Assembly: GCA_035545895.1 (NCBI GenBank)
Contig: DASZXJ010000122.1
Span: 1 to 35,331, forward strand
DNA from: DASZXJ01 sp035545895
GTDB lineage: Bacteria > Planctomycetota > Phycisphaerae > Tepidisphaerales > Tepidisphaeraceae
Length of the DNA: 35,331 nucleotides
Direction: 5' to 3'
Part shown: one piece after another, positions 8,773 through 17,794 of the stretch
How positions within the stretch are numbered: position 1 is the first letter of the stretch
Layout of the letters: each line of letters starts with the position of its first letter
The notes under the pieces: model-generated
Told to the model about the DNA's origin: nothing
Databases searched by the model: none
The model's input: only the letters and a program-made list of their open reading frames with translations
Made by a program: the position numbers and the translations under genes

Positions 8773-10781
8773 GGCTTTGGCGGCAGTTCAATGACAAACG
8801 GCCGATCGCGCGGGCCGGGCACTGGGGCGGGCAAATTCGGCACACGATAATACGTCTCTGACAGCCGTTGCAATTCCGTCGGATTGACAAGGATCGCGCT
8901 GCCGGGTGGAAGCGAGTCCACCGATTCTCCCGCCCAGGCGTTTACGATTTGCGACCAATCAGATGGGTTAAGGTTGGTCGTATTCAGGTCGAACATCGTT
9001 CGATACCGCAGGCGCGACATTGGAATCTGGTGCAGAAACGCCTCTGAATCGCCGACCATCACGACCACTCCATTGCTTTGCTTTTCGATTCGCTCAAGCA
9101 ACTCAGGAAGCAACGGTCCGATGTCCTGAATCCCGAAAACACCTTCACGCCCATTTGCGGCCCAGCGCTCGAAGGCGAAGTTGATGTGGATCAACGACAT
9201 CACGGCGCAAAGGCAAGCGACAACCGCGCCAATGGTGAGCGATGCTTTCGACCTTGCTTGCGAGATCAACAGCGATGCGACCGGTATGCCAATGACGAGG
9301 AACCTTCCAACCAGATGCGTGAAAAAGATCCAGCAAATGGCCATCATGAGAAGCGTCAATGCGCATATCCACGTTTGACGTCTGCGATATTGATCAATCA
9401 TTGCAATGACCACGAGAGGCCAAAAGACGAATCCATATTGCCAGCCGTAAAGCACCTCGCTGCCGAACATGGAAAAGCGGCCGGCAAGACTTGCTTCGTT
9501 GGGCTTGGCGACGTGCGCCTGATTGAATCGCTGCACCTGCTCGGGCGTGAAATGAGCATGACCCAGCGTGTTCATTGCCAGCGGAAACAATGGATTGCCT
9601 ATCCAAACCGCATTTCGGATCAGCCATGGCGACAATACGAGCAGTCCGGTTAATACGAAGACCGCGCAACGTGCAATCACTTGTCGAAACTGGCCCTGAT
9701 TTCGAACGTTCACGACGCAAATCGCCGCCGGCAATGCCAGCAGAAGCATCGGCACAGCCGGCAATTTCACTCCCGCCGCGAATCCAGCCATCATTCCAGC
9801 CATTGCCATCGAACGCATGGGAGATTTCGATTCCATCGACCGCAATGCCCAGACAATCGTCAGGGTTGCATACAGCACGAGGAGGCTTTCCACGTACGCG
9901 ACGCAGCTCACCATCACAATCCATGGCACGGCCGAGGTCGCCATCGCCGCCAGCGACGCCGCGCGGAAATCGGTTTGTCCGCTGATGATTCTTGCCCCCG
10001 AGTAAATCCCAAGCACGGCAAGAACGGTAAAGCCAAGACTCATGAACTGTGCGGCATACATCCCGGCCCAAGGCCCGCCGCGCAAATACATTCCCGCCAG
10101 AAAATGCATCTCTGTATTGAACGGGAAGAACGAATAGACGTTATGCAGCAGCGGAAACATCCGTCCCGCCTCATACCATTCGCGCGGCACCTGCAGGTGA
10201 TAAACCAGCACGTCATAGGGGTGCGGATCGTTGGGCCGCCACAGCGAACCCGGCAGGAGGCATGCCCCTACCACCGAAATTCCCAGGAGCGGAACAACAG
10301 GCAACCAAAGCCATTGCCACGAAGAAGCGGAAGACATCCACTGCAAGATCACTTTTCTGATCGATGGACATTCATGGGAATTCGTTCGGATCGCGAATGA
10401 CAAAATACCCGCTACGACCGAAGCCGCGGCGATGCCAATCACCAATCCATGACTCAAGACCCCCATCAACGATAAGCCGCACAATGCAAGGCTTAAAGCG
10501 CCCAATCCAATGGCTGCTGCCGTTACAAACGCAAAGAGTCCGTCGGCTTCGGTTCGAAGAATTCTCAGCACCGCAAAGCCGAGCATGGTTGCCGAGAAAA
10601 TCCACCCCGCCGCTGCCAGTCCTTCCCTGAACGCCGTGTCCAGCACGATGATCCATTGTTCCTGTGCGTACCAATAGATCGTGCAAAACAGGAGGATCGC
10701 GCAAACGACCAGAAAAATCAGTCTGCCGTGGGAATTCGCAGAAGACGAATTACTGGGGAGATTGCTCGCGGCCATTTTCAT
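8769..10781 (-). CDS. Large polytopic membrane protein, GT39/GT83-like (putative glycosyltransferase)
   Basis: The product has 670 residues with about 12 hydrophobic helices through residue ~520 and a soluble C-terminal part of about 150 residues. The first large external loop has NDPHPYDVLVYHLQVPREW (about 184-202), a position where ArnT/PMT-like (GT-C fold) transferases carry an acidic catalytic residue. The helix pattern and the loop HNVYSFFPFNTEMHFLAGMYLRGG also resemble that fold. A polyprenyl-phosphate-sugar-dependent transferase is an inference; the donor and acceptor are unknown. ATG 10781 lies inside the end of hemA (32-base overlap), so it is probably the last gene of the sirC-ccsA-hemA-X transcript. 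The stop overlaps that of the convergent ligase by 4 bases. Confidence 0.7.
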   Translation of the reverse strand: MKMAASNLPSNSSSANSHGRLIFLVVCAILLFCTIYWYAQEQWIIVLDTAFREGLAAAGWIFSATMLGFAVLRILRTEADGLFAFVTAAAIGLGALSLALCGLSLMGVLSHGLVIGIAAASVVAGILSFAIRTNSHECPSIRKVILQWMSSASSWQWLWLPVVPLLGISVVGACLLPGSLWRPNDPHPYDVLVYHLQVPREWYEAGRMFPLLHNVYSFFPFNTEMHFLAGMYLRGGPWAGMYAAQFMSLGFTVLAVLGIYSGARIISGQTDFRAASLAAMATSAVPWIVMVSCVAYVESLLVLYATLTIVWALRSMESKSPMRSMAMAGMMAGFAAGVKLPAVPMLLLALPAAICVVNVRNQGQFRQVIARCAVFVLTGLLVLSPWLIRNAVWIGNPLFPLAMNTLGHAHFTPEQVQRFNQAHVAKPNEASLAGRFSMFGSEVLYGWQYGFVFWPLVVIAMIDQYRRRQTWICALTLLMMAICWIFFTHLVGRFLVIGIPVASLLISQARSKASLTIGAVVACLCAVMSLIHINFAFERWAANGREGVFGIQDIGPLLPELLERIEKQSNGVVVMVGDSEAFLHQIPMSRLRYRTMFDLNTTNLNPSDWSQIVNAWAGESVDSLPPGSAILVNPTELQRLSETYYRVPNLPAPVPGPRDRPFVIELPPKP

Positions 10782-12072
10782 CCCCGGTTTCGCTGGGCAA
10801 TTCGTTCAATCGAAACATTCGTTCGATGGCATGCAGATATTGACCGGCCCCGCCGTGCGCTGGGTCATTTTGCCGCAGAGCCGTGACCGGATCATGCAGC
10901 ACTTTATTGACGATCCGCCTGGCCAGTTCCTGGAGCTGCGACTTCTGGGCTTCGTCCAGGCTGGGCATTTTCGGAATCGTGCGGGCGACTTCGTCGGCGG
11001 CAAGTTCGTGCAGGCGCTTATACAACTGATCGATCATCGGGCCCATCGCACGCTGGCGAAGCCAGACGGAGAATTCCTCGACGCCTTTGTCCACGATGCC
11101 CTGTGCCTGCTCGACGGCCTGGCCTCGCTGGACGCGGGTCTCTGCCATCGCTTTTTGCAGATCGTCCAGATTATAGAGATAGACATTATCGAGCGTGGCG
11201 ACCATCGGATCGACATCGCGGGGCACGGCAATGTCGATGATGAAGATGGGACGATAGCGGCGACGCTTGAGCAACGCCTGAAATTGCTCCGCCATGATGA
11301 TGGGTCGGGTTGCGCCGGTCGAGGTGATGACAATGTCCGCAGCCACGAGTTGCTCGTCCAGCGCTTCAAGCGACGCGCCAATTCCCCCAAATTCGTCCGC
11401 CACGCGAGCGGCTTTGTCCACATCGCGATTGCAGACCACCAATTGCCTGGGCCTGAGCGCGGCAAAACCCCTCAGCGCCAGGCCGGCCATCTTGCCCGCG
11501 CCGACACATAGCACGGATTTATCTTCGAACCGTTCAAAAATCTGTCGCGCATACTGAACCGCGATGCCGGCCACGCTCAGCCGTCCTTCCCCCAAAGGCG
11601 TGGCGGAATGCACCTCCTTGCCCACCGCCAAAGCTCGTTGAAAGAGCGGGTTGAGCACCGTTCCTGCTGCCCCCATTTCCTTCGACAACTCGTACGCCTG
11701 CCTCACCTGCCCAATGATCTGACTTTCGCCGAGCACCATCGAATCCAGTGAAGCTGCAACGCTGAACAGGTGTTGCACCGCGGTTTTCTCGGCGCGCTCG
11801 TATAAATGCGATTTGAACTGGTCCATCGGAATCTGGTGAAATTCGGACAGAAACTCAGCCACATCTTCAATGCGTGGCCGGCCATGCACTTCCCGGGCAA
11901 GGTATACCTCCACCCGATTACAAGTGGAAAGCACGACGATTTCGCACGCCGGATGCTTTTCACGAAACAGCTCAATCGCCCGGCGATGCTGATCGGGACT
12001 GAACGCCAGCCGCTCGCGCACTTCCAGCGGCGCGGTGGTGTGATTCAGACCAAGTAACAGCAATCGCCGCAT
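10750..12072 (-). CDS. hemA: Glutamyl-tRNA reductase
   Basis: This enzyme reduces glutamyl-tRNA(Glu) with NADPH to glutamate-1-semialdehyde, the first committed step of the C5 tetrapyrrole pathway. The length is 440 residues. The catalytic cysteine is C51 in VVLSTCNRVEVY. The family signature GESQIIGQVRQAY follows. The NADPH fold contains CVGAGKMAGLALRGF, and the C-terminal dimerisation helix region has LAADEVARTIPKMPSLDEAQ. ATG 12072 is chosen because MRRLLLLGLNHTTAPLEVRER is the standard N-terminus; the open frame upstream runs into an intergenic repeat. It sits behind ccsA/hemX-like and sirC-like genes, as tetrapyrrole genes often do. Confidence 0.96.
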   Translation of the reverse strand: MRRLLLLGLNHTTAPLEVRERLAFSPDQHRRAIELFREKHPACEIVVLSTCNRVEVYLAREVHGRPRIEDVAEFLSEFHQIPMDQFKSHLYERAEKTAVQHLFSVAASLDSMVLGESQIIGQVRQAYELSKEMGAAGTVLNPLFQRALAVGKEVHSATPLGEGRLSVAGIAVQYARQIFERFEDKSVLCVGAGKMAGLALRGFAALRPRQLVVCNRDVDKAARVADEFGGIGASLEALDEQLVAADIVITSTGATRPIIMAEQFQALLKRRRYRPIFIIDIAVPRDVDPMVATLDNVYLYNLDDLQKAMAETRVQRGQAVEQAQGIVDKGVEEFSVWLRQRAMGPMIDQLYKRLHELAADEVARTIPKMPSLDEAQKSQLQELARRIVNKVLHDPVTALRQNDPAHGGAGQYLHAIERMFRLNELPSETGDENGREQSPQ

Positions 12073-12095
12073 GATGTACAAAGCCCTCAGCACTA

Positions 12096-12187
12096 GGGGA
12101 CAAGGAGACAAGGGGACGGGGAGACAAGAGGAAAGCAGGCAGAGCACATTCTCCGCGTTCCCCTTGTCCCTTTGTCTCCTTGTCCCC
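12096..12187. repeat. Inverted GGGGACAAGGAGACAAG-type repeat between ccsA-like gene and hemA
   Basis: Two 22-base arms (12096-12117 and 12166-12187) are inverted copies with one mismatch, separated by 48 bases. Each arm is built from short GACAAGG units. Repeats of this composition are widespread in intergenic DNA of planctomycetes and cyanobacteria. In the mRNA the arms could form a long stem between the two cistrons. Confidence 0.85.
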
Positions 12188-12199
12188 GTCTCCTCATTT

Positions 12200-13006
12200 T
12201 CAAGCTCCGCTCGGCATAAGCAGGACCGCGACCACGGTCCCGGCCATCAGGGCGAAACCAACGATGCTCAGCATCGCGGCGCGCCGGCCTCTGAATCTTG
12301 GATTGATTGGCGAATGCAGCACCACTGCGTACACCAGCCAGACCGCTGCACTGAGAATGATCTTGGCCAGCGGTGCCGGGCTATGGCCAAGCTGAATTTC
12401 CGCAAATCCGGTGATCGCAGCCAGTGTCAGCAGCGCGAATCCCAAGGTCACTGCCACGAGCATCAGATGTTCCAGTCGTTCGAGGCTTCCCATGCTTGGT
12501 CCAGCCAGCGCGACCTTATGGCGCAGCCGATAGTTGGTGACGAGATACATCGCCCCGCCCGCGGCCGCGACAGCAAAGAACGCCGCCCCGCCAAACGCGC
12601 CCGCCAGGTGGATTCGCGTCCACCAGCGATGCACATCATACGCCTGCGGATTGGTCCTTCCGATCACCACCGCGCCGATCAACAGCAGGATGACGACGGG
12701 CATGATGAACCAATCGAGCCCGCCAAGCGGACGCGTCCGCTGCACATACATGACAAACCCCGCCAGCGCCAGCGCCAGCCAGATCAGCGCGTCGAAATTA
12801 TCCTCCAATGGCTGCCAGTTCTGACGCGCCATCGAATGCCACACCAGCCCGACCAGAGCCGCCGTCATGCCGCTCCACATGCACGCCTTGGCGGCGATGC
12901 GAGACCATGCACGCTCAAACTTCAACCGGCTCAGTGAAATCAATCCGCCGATCAGAAAGAGCACGATCGACACGGCAATGACGATGATTTGTCCCACACT
13001 AGGCAT
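12200..13006 (-). CDS. CcsA/HemX-family membrane protein (cytochrome c assembly type)
   Basis: The 268-residue protein has eight predicted hydrophobic helices and matches the CcsA/HemX/YpjD-like group (cytochrome c assembly protein family). Recognisable segments are SMARQNWQPLEDNFDALIWLAL, a periplasmic loop and following helix typical of the family, and HRWWTRIHLAGAFGGAAFF. Histidines near membrane surfaces (H57, H125, H132, H182) could bind haem. In the family, CcsA ligates haem to apocytochrome c, whereas HemX regulates GluTR in Bacillus. Position directly before hemA fits the HemX-like role, and the sequence alone does not separate the two. The start overlaps the end of the sirC-like gene by 8 bases, showing coupled translation. 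Confidence 0.82.
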   Translation of the reverse strand: MPSVGQIIVIAVSIVLFLIGGLISLSRLKFERAWSRIAAKACMWSGMTAALVGLVWHSMARQNWQPLEDNFDALIWLALALAGFVMYVQRTRPLGGLDWFIMPVVILLLIGAVVIGRTNPQAYDVHRWWTRIHLAGAFGGAAFFAVAAAGGAMYLVTNYRLRHKVALAGPSMGSLERLEHLMLVAVTLGFALLTLAAITGFAEIQLGHSPAPLAKIILSAAVWLVYAVVLHSPINPRFRGRRAAMLSIVGFALMAGTVVAVLLMPSGA

Positions 13007-13628
13007 TGAACTCCGGATACTGCCGGCTCAGCCAGGCTTTGAGGCCGTCGATTCCGTGATCGCATAATTCTCTGACCGCCTCATCGCTGGCAAGCTTGTG
13101 AAAAACTTCAGGACGCTGGGGTGGCGCAACCGATTTCCGAATGGCCGGCCGGAGGATTTGCATCGCCTGCGCCATTTGAACCCAATCCGGATCGATTGAA
13201 TGTCGGATGACATCGCGCATTTTTGCCGACAGCGCCGGGCTGCCGCCGCTCGAAACCGCTACCAGGACCGGTCCCTCGCGCAACATGGCAGGCGTGGCGA
13301 AATCGCCGGCATTGTCCTCATCGCCATCCGCACGGCAAACCAGTGCGCCGATCGCGCGGGCATCCCTCACCACCGCGTCGTTTGTCTCGGCGGAATCGGT
13401 CGATGCGAACACCAGCGCCGCTCCGATCAGATGCTTCCGATGGTACGAATCGTTGATCCGATCGACGGATTGAGGCAAATCGGGATGGAAGCTGGGCGAA
13501 ACCACGCAAATTCGATCCGCCCCACTGTCTAAAAGTCCACGCACCTTGCGCACCGCCACATTGCCACCGCCGACCACCACGGTCAGGCGGCCTTTCAGGT
13601 CCAGCACAATCGGATATCCACCGGCCAC
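12999..13628 (-). CDS. Precorrin-2 dehydrogenase / sirohydrochlorin ferrochelatase-like (SirC/CysG-N type)
   Basis: The 209-residue product converts precorrin-2 to sirohydrochlorin with NAD, on the route to sirohaem (needed for sulfite and nitrite reductases). The Rossmann motif VVVGGGNVAVRKVRGLLDSGA lies at 17-37. The segment GDFATPAMLREGPVLVAVSSGGSPALS is the hallmark of CysG-N/Met8/SirC proteins and includes the region of the catalytic Asp. The length equals SirC; the methyltransferase half of full CysG is absent. The start is GTG 13628, because a stop codon lies in frame just upstream and no ATG is available. A TAGAAT -10-like box ends 8 bases before the GTG, suggesting a leaderless message. 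Confidence 0.9.
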   Translation of the reverse strand: MAGGYPIVLDLKGRLTVVVGGGNVAVRKVRGLLDSGADRICVVSPSFHPDLPQSVDRINDSYHRKHLIGAALVFASTDSAETNDAVVRDARAIGALVCRADGDEDNAGDFATPAMLREGPVLVAVSSGGSPALSAKMRDVIRHSIDPDWVQMAQAMQILRPAIRKSVAPPQRPEVFHKLASDEAVRELCDHGIDGLKAWLSRQYPEFNA

Positions 13629-13636
13629 TTCGGAGG

Positions 13637-13642
13637 ATTCTA
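13637..13642 (-). promoter_or_regulatory. -10-like box TAGAAT immediately upstream of the sirC-like GTG
   Basis: TAGAAT on the minus strand ends 8 bases before GTG 13628. The -35 is not convincing: TGGCAC at 17-base spacing. No Shine-Dalgarno is visible. Confidence 0.4.
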
Positions 13643-13843
13643 TCTCTTACCGCGTGGCGGTGCCATTTTTGCGGAATTGAACCGGAAGCCATTCATGAAT
13701 CCTCGCTGCGCTCGTCGCCACGCGAGCACGATGAGCAATAGTAGAACGTTTTGATAATGTTTTGAACATACAAGGCATTAACATATATTGTCTTTTCTTC
13801 GTGCGAACTTCTTGTCCTCTCGTGTCCTTGTGGCTCTGCTTTC
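13643..13843. repeat. Intergenic stretch with degenerate CACGA/GGACA repeat
   Basis: There is no gene here. Positions 13797-13833, read on the minus strand, are a degenerate run of CACAAGGA, CACGAGAGGA, CAAGAAG and CACGAAG units, a dispersed repeat type common in such genomes. The part 13740-13796 is AT-rich and featureless. Confidence 0.5.
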
Positions 13844-14518
13844 TTAAAAGTATCGCGTTGGATCTGGAATGCCCGCCTCGGCGAATCCTTTTTTTCTCAG
13901 CAAGCAGCTATCGCATTTGCCGCAGGAGTGGCCTTGCGCGTCGGGATCGTAGCAGCTATGGGTTTTGGAATAATCGATTCCCAGTTGAACACCTCTTTGA
14001 ATGATCCGCGCCTTGGTCAGGTCGATCAGCGGAGCGTGAATCGTGAAATTCGTTCGTCTGGTTCCAAGCCGCGCTGTTTGTTGGAACGAATAAATGAAGT
14101 CCGGCCGGCAGTCGGGGTAGCCGCTATAATCCAGCGCATTGACGCCGATGAACACGTCGTTGCAGTCGATCACTTCCGCCCACGCCAAGGCATAGCTGAG
14201 AAAGATCGTGTTGCGAGCCGGGACGTAGGTGATGGGCACGCCGTGGGACATGTCCGCTTCGTTGCGGTCCTTGGGCACGTCGATATCGGCCGTCAGCGCT
14301 GAGCCTCCGAATTGGCGCAGGTCGATCTTGATCACGCGATGCTGGCGAACCTGAAATTCCTTCGCGATCAGTTCCGCCGCCGCCAGTTCGTTCCGGTGCC
14401 GCTGGCCATAGTCGAAGCTCATCGAATAAATGGGGGCGAACCCCTGGTGCCTGGCGATGGCGAGGCAGGTGGTGCTGTCCAGTCCCCCGGAAAGCAGGAT
14501 GATCGAAGACCGGCTCAT
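13844..14518 (-). CDS. queC: 7-cyano-7-deazaguanine synthase
   Basis: The enzyme converts 7-carboxy-7-deazaguanine plus ammonia and ATP to preQ0, a precursor of queuosine in tRNA. The length is 224 residues. The PP-loop LSGGLDSTT lies at 9-17. YVPARNTIFLSYALAWAE is a family signature. The four zinc cysteines are C189, C199, C202 and C205, in SCYDPD and SCGKCDSC. The gene stands alone; no queD or queE is adjacent. A TTTGAT-N16-TAGAAT promoter ends 7 bases before ATG 14518 and there is no Shine-Dalgarno, so the mRNA is probably leaderless. Confidence 0.96.
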   Translation of the reverse strand: MSRSSIILLSGGLDSTTCLAIARHQGFAPIYSMSFDYGQRHRNELAAAELIAKEFQVRQHRVIKIDLRQFGGSALTADIDVPKDRNEADMSHGVPITYVPARNTIFLSYALAWAEVIDCNDVFIGVNALDYSGYPDCRPDFIYSFQQTARLGTRRTNFTIHAPLIDLTKARIIQRGVQLGIDYSKTHSCYDPDAQGHSCGKCDSCLLRKKGFAEAGIPDPTRYF

Positions 14519-14525
14519 GCACGCG

Positions 14526-14553
14526 ATTCTAGCGGTTGATTCGTCGTATCAAA
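14526..14553 (-). promoter_or_regulatory. queC promoter predicting a leaderless transcript
   Basis: On the minus strand, TTTGAT (14553-14548) and TAGAAT (14531-14526) are 16 bases apart. The -10 ends 7 bases before the ATG, so the expected transcript start falls on or next to the A of the ATG. Confidence 0.5.
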
Positions 14554-14629
14554 ACCTGCAAACAACATTTAACCGCCTGAACGGGTAGTTGGATCAGGTT
14601 ATTCATTCATCCATCGTTCGGAAAATGAC

Positions 14630-15529
14630 ATGAGAATTGCATTTGGAATCGCACTGGTGATTTGCGCGATCAATGTCGCGGTCTTTGCATCCGGCGGCAA
14701 GCCCAACATTTTCATCTGTGGTGATTCGACGTCGAAATTCTCCGGCAGCGAAACGCCCACGAGCATGCAAAGTTGCGATGGCAAGCAGAGGGCCGGGTGG
14801 GGTACGCCTATCGCGGAGTTTTTTGATCCGGCAAGGGTCACGGTCAGGAACGTCGGTCAACCCGGCAGGTCGAGCATGACTTATTACAACGGCGATTGGC
14901 CGAAAGTGCTGCCGCAGATCAATTCCGGCGACTTTTTGCTGTTGGTTTTCGGGATCAACGATGGCGGGCGCGGCACGCCGCCGGGCATCGGTGATGAAGT
15001 TCGCCCCGGCGCCAACGGCGAGGAAGCGCACACCTACGGCTGGTACATGGCCAGGATGGCCAACGACGCCCGCGAAAAAGGCGCGCATCCCTATTTCCTC
15101 ACCGTGACGACTCGCAACATCTGGACCAATCCCAAGGCCCAGTTTCGCGATGCAACCCCCACAGCCGCTTTGCCGTCCGATTACGATCCCAAGCAGGACA
15201 AGATCGAACGCGGCACCGGCGACGGCCGCTATACCCAGTGGCAAAAGGATATCGGCGCAAAAATCCACGTGCCCGTCTTCGACCTGACCAACTATTGTGC
15301 TGACGTGTATGAAAAACTGGGTCGCGAAGAGACCAACAAGTTCTACAGCGATCACAACCACACGTACCTCGAGGGCGCCCGCGTTGTGGCTCGCTCGATC
15401 GTGGCGGGGTTGAAGGCATTCAAGAACAGTCCATTTACCGCGCTGTTGTCGGAACAGGGCAAGGCGGTCGAGCCGGCCAATGCAAAATACATCAGCGATA
15501 ATCTGTCCGAAAGTGCTACCGCCAAGTGA
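14630..15529 (+). CDS. Secreted SGNH esterase, rhamnogalacturonan acetylesterase-like
   Basis: This 299-residue predicted secreted esterase resembles CE12 rhamnogalacturonan acetylesterases such as YesT, which remove acetyl groups from the pectin backbone. A signal peptide covers about residues 1-21. Block I is GDST with nucleophile S33. The block II glycine lies in NVGQPGRSS, block III is GIND (N110), and block V is DHNH with D241 and H244 as the remaining triad residues. All catalytic positions are present. The next gene, GH42, starts 7 bases after its stop, so the two form an operon. No strong Shine-Dalgarno is visible. Confidence 0.87.
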   Translation: MRIAFGIALVICAINVAVFASGGKPNIFICGDSTSKFSGSETPTSMQSCDGKQRAGWGTPIAEFFDPARVTVRNVGQPGRSSMTYYNGDWPKVLPQINSGDFLLLVFGINDGGRGTPPGIGDEVRPGANGEEAHTYGWYMARMANDAREKGAHPYFLTVTTRNIWTNPKAQFRDATPTAALPSDYDPKQDKIERGTGDGRYTQWQKDIGAKIHVPVFDLTNYCADVYEKLGREETNKFYSDHNHTYLEGARVVARSIVAGLKAFKNSPFTALLSEQGKAVEPANAKYISDNLSESATAK

Positions 15530-15536
15530 TCCACCC

Positions 15537-17678
15537 ATGCGAAAAACCATTGCACATCACTTCGTTCTCATACCGGTTTTGATTGTGTTGGCCGTTTCTG
15601 CTGCCGCGATCGCGCAGGATAACACGTTTCCCAACCCCGTCTTTCCGTTCGGCGCAGTCTATTTCCGCAAATCCAATCCGCCCGAGCAGGATTGGGAGCG
15701 GGATCATAAGACGGCCGCTGACTTGGGCGTGAATATTTTTCGCCATTGGTTTCTCTGGGCGTCGGTGGAAAACTCGCCGGGCCAGTACGATTGGCGCGAT
15801 TATGACCGCATGGTCGAGCTTGAGGGGCAGAACCATATCAAAATGGTGATCGCTGAAAATGTCACCGGCGCGCCGGAATGGATGTGGGACAAATATCCGC
15901 ACGCCCGGCATGTCGGCGCCAGCGGCGACGAAACGTTTCCCACGGTCGCCACCGGCAGCGCCACCGGCAATGCGCCGCTGTGTCTGGACAACGATGATGT
16001 GCTCGAACAGGCCGGAAAGTTTCTCACAGCGCTGGTCGAGCGCTATAAAGACAAGCCCGCGACATTGGGTTACGACCTGTGGAACGAGAACGATCCGCAG
16101 GAATGCTATTGCGCCGCCACGCAGGAAAAATATCGCCAGTGGCTCAAAGCCAAGTATGGCACGATCGAAGCGCTGGGCAAGGCGTGGCATCGATACAGCC
16201 TGGCGGACTGGCAGTATGTGCATCCGCCTCACGGCAATACCGGTTATGCCGATTCGCTCGACTGGCTGCAATTTCGCCGGGATGATGCGATGCGTCTTTT
16301 GAAATGGCGCATCAACCTGATCCGCAAGCTGGACCCGAAAAACCAGATCACCGCACATGGGACGGGTCAGCTCACCGAGATCGAATGGCGGGTGACCGAT
16401 CAAGTTCAAACGTATGGTTACACATGGGTGGCATCGCGGCACGGCAATGATCCGTGGATGCAGTTTCACGCGATTGATATCGTGCGCAGCGCAACGCGGG
16501 GCAAGCCGTTCTGGCACGCCGAGGCCACGGGCGGCCCGCTTTGGTTGCAGCCGCAGGTGGTCAATCGTCCACTGGAAGATGGCCGCAGCTCTGATGACAA
16601 GGACATTCGCGTCTGGAGCATGATCGACATGGCCTGCGGCGCGAAGGGGATTTTGTTCACGCGCTGGCGGCCGCTGCTCAACGGGCCGCTCTTCGGCGCG
16701 TTTGGTCCGATGGGAATGGATGGATCGGTCACACCACAAGCGGAGATGGCGAGTTCGCTGGCGAAGTGGACCAATGCCCACCCGGATATCTGGAAATCCA
16801 AGCCTGTGAAGGGAGACATCGGAATTCTCTTCGTGCCCGAATCGCAGGATTTTGCATCGGTGCAGGGATTGGGCGGGGGCGGCGGCAACGGGTTCAATCA
16901 ATCCAGCGAAGGCGTCTATCAGGCGTTTTTCGATTCCAACATCCAGCCCGATTTCGTCAGCCTCGATGACATCAGCCAGTATCCCGTCATCTATCTGCCG
17001 TTCCCGGAGATGCTCAAAAAATCGACCGCCGACAAACTCAAAGCATACGTTCAAAACGGCGGCAAGCTCATTTGCGAAGGATGCCCCGGCTATTTTAATG
17101 ACACTGGCACGGTGGGAACCGTTCAACCGAACCTGGGCCTGGACGAACTGTTTGGAGCCCGCGAAACGTACGTGCAGTTCACACCCGACTTGCTCAATCG
17201 CCTGCAATTAACCGTGCTGGGCAAGCCAGTGGTCGGACAATACTTCCTGCAGGAATATAAACTCGCTGGCGGCACCGAAGCAGGCCATTACGCCAACGGC
17301 CACATCGCGGCGGTTGAACATATCTTTGGTCAGGGCAAGACGCTGCTGATCGGCACCTTTCCCGGCGGCGGATATGTGCGCAACCGCACGCCCGCAGGCC
17401 GGGAATTCTTCGCCACCCTGCTCGCCTGGGCCGAAGTATCGCCTCAGGTGCAGACCAGCGATCCGGAAATCAAAGCCCGCCTGCACACCGGCGCCGGCGG
17501 AACGTATGTGTGGGTCATCAACCCCACGCGAAACGCAAAGAATGTGAAAATCACCCTGCCTGCGGAATACAAAGAAGCCACCGAACTTTGGCAGTCGAGC
17601 AACCAGCCGCAAGTCCAGGGACGGACGCTGACGACCAGCGTTCAAGACCGCGATGCAGCGGTCGTTCGAATGCAATAA
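15537..17678 (+). CDS. Secreted GH42 beta-galactosidase
   Basis: The 713-residue protein has a signal peptide (cleavage near AIA-Q, residue ~27). It carries the TIM barrel of GH42 (FRHWFLWASVENSPGQYDW, GAPEWMW), then a trimerisation domain of the Rossmann-like GH42_M type (about 420-600, with GKLICEGCPGYF) and a small C-terminal beta domain. The predicted acid/base is E184 in LWNEND and the nucleophile E329 in WHAEATGG. It probably cleaves beta-galactosides released from galactan or rhamnogalacturonan side chains. Export is less usual for GH42 but seen in pectin degraders. ATG 15537 is used because it starts the signal peptide and lies just after the esterase stop; 19 earlier codons overlap the esterase gene. 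Confidence 0.92.
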   Translation: MRKTIAHHFVLIPVLIVLAVSAAAIAQDNTFPNPVFPFGAVYFRKSNPPEQDWERDHKTAADLGVNIFRHWFLWASVENSPGQYDWRDYDRMVELEGQNHIKMVIAENVTGAPEWMWDKYPHARHVGASGDETFPTVATGSATGNAPLCLDNDDVLEQAGKFLTALVERYKDKPATLGYDLWNENDPQECYCAATQEKYRQWLKAKYGTIEALGKAWHRYSLADWQYVHPPHGNTGYADSLDWLQFRRDDAMRLLKWRINLIRKLDPKNQITAHGTGQLTEIEWRVTDQVQTYGYTWVASRHGNDPWMQFHAIDIVRSATRGKPFWHAEATGGPLWLQPQVVNRPLEDGRSSDDKDIRVWSMIDMACGAKGILFTRWRPLLNGPLFGAFGPMGMDGSVTPQAEMASSLAKWTNAHPDIWKSKPVKGDIGILFVPESQDFASVQGLGGGGGNGFNQSSEGVYQAFFDSNIQPDFVSLDDISQYPVIYLPFPEMLKKSTADKLKAYVQNGGKLICEGCPGYFNDTGTVGTVQPNLGLDELFGARETYVQFTPDLLNRLQLTVLGKPVVGQYFLQEYKLAGGTEAGHYANGHIAAVEHIFGQGKTLLIGTFPGGGYVRNRTPAGREFFATLLAWAEVSPQVQTSDPEIKARLHTGAGGTYVWVINPTRNAKNVKITLPAEYKEATELWQSSNQPQVQGRTLTTSVQDRDAAVVRMQ

Positions 17679-17741
17679 CCATTTTTAACGCAATACAGGT
17701 CACTGTTTTTGCTGCCTAAACAAAATATATAAGCTTGGACA

Positions 17742-17769
17742 TTGACAAGACTAAAAAATCCTCTATTAT
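17742..17769 (+). promoter_or_regulatory. Consensus sigma-70 promoter of the DUF3034-cysK-metY-metX operon
   Basis: A perfect TTGACA (17742-17747), 16 bases, then TATTAT (17764-17769). The predicted transcript start near 17776 gives a leader of about 190 bases before the first large gene. The same TTGACA-N16-TATTAT arrangement occurs at 29254-29281. Confidence 0.7.
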
Positions 17770-17794
17770 TTCGCCTGTTTGAGTAGGAATTAGC

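Noticed and set aside
13643..13843. A tRNA or small RNA gene near queC
   Set aside because: No cloverleaf or conserved tRNA boxes could be formed; only a degenerate repeat is seen.
15516..17207. A 563-codon open frame antisense to the GH42 gene
   Set aside because: The plus-strand product has a signal peptide, both catalytic glutamates and the full GH42 length; the antisense product has no recognisable domain.
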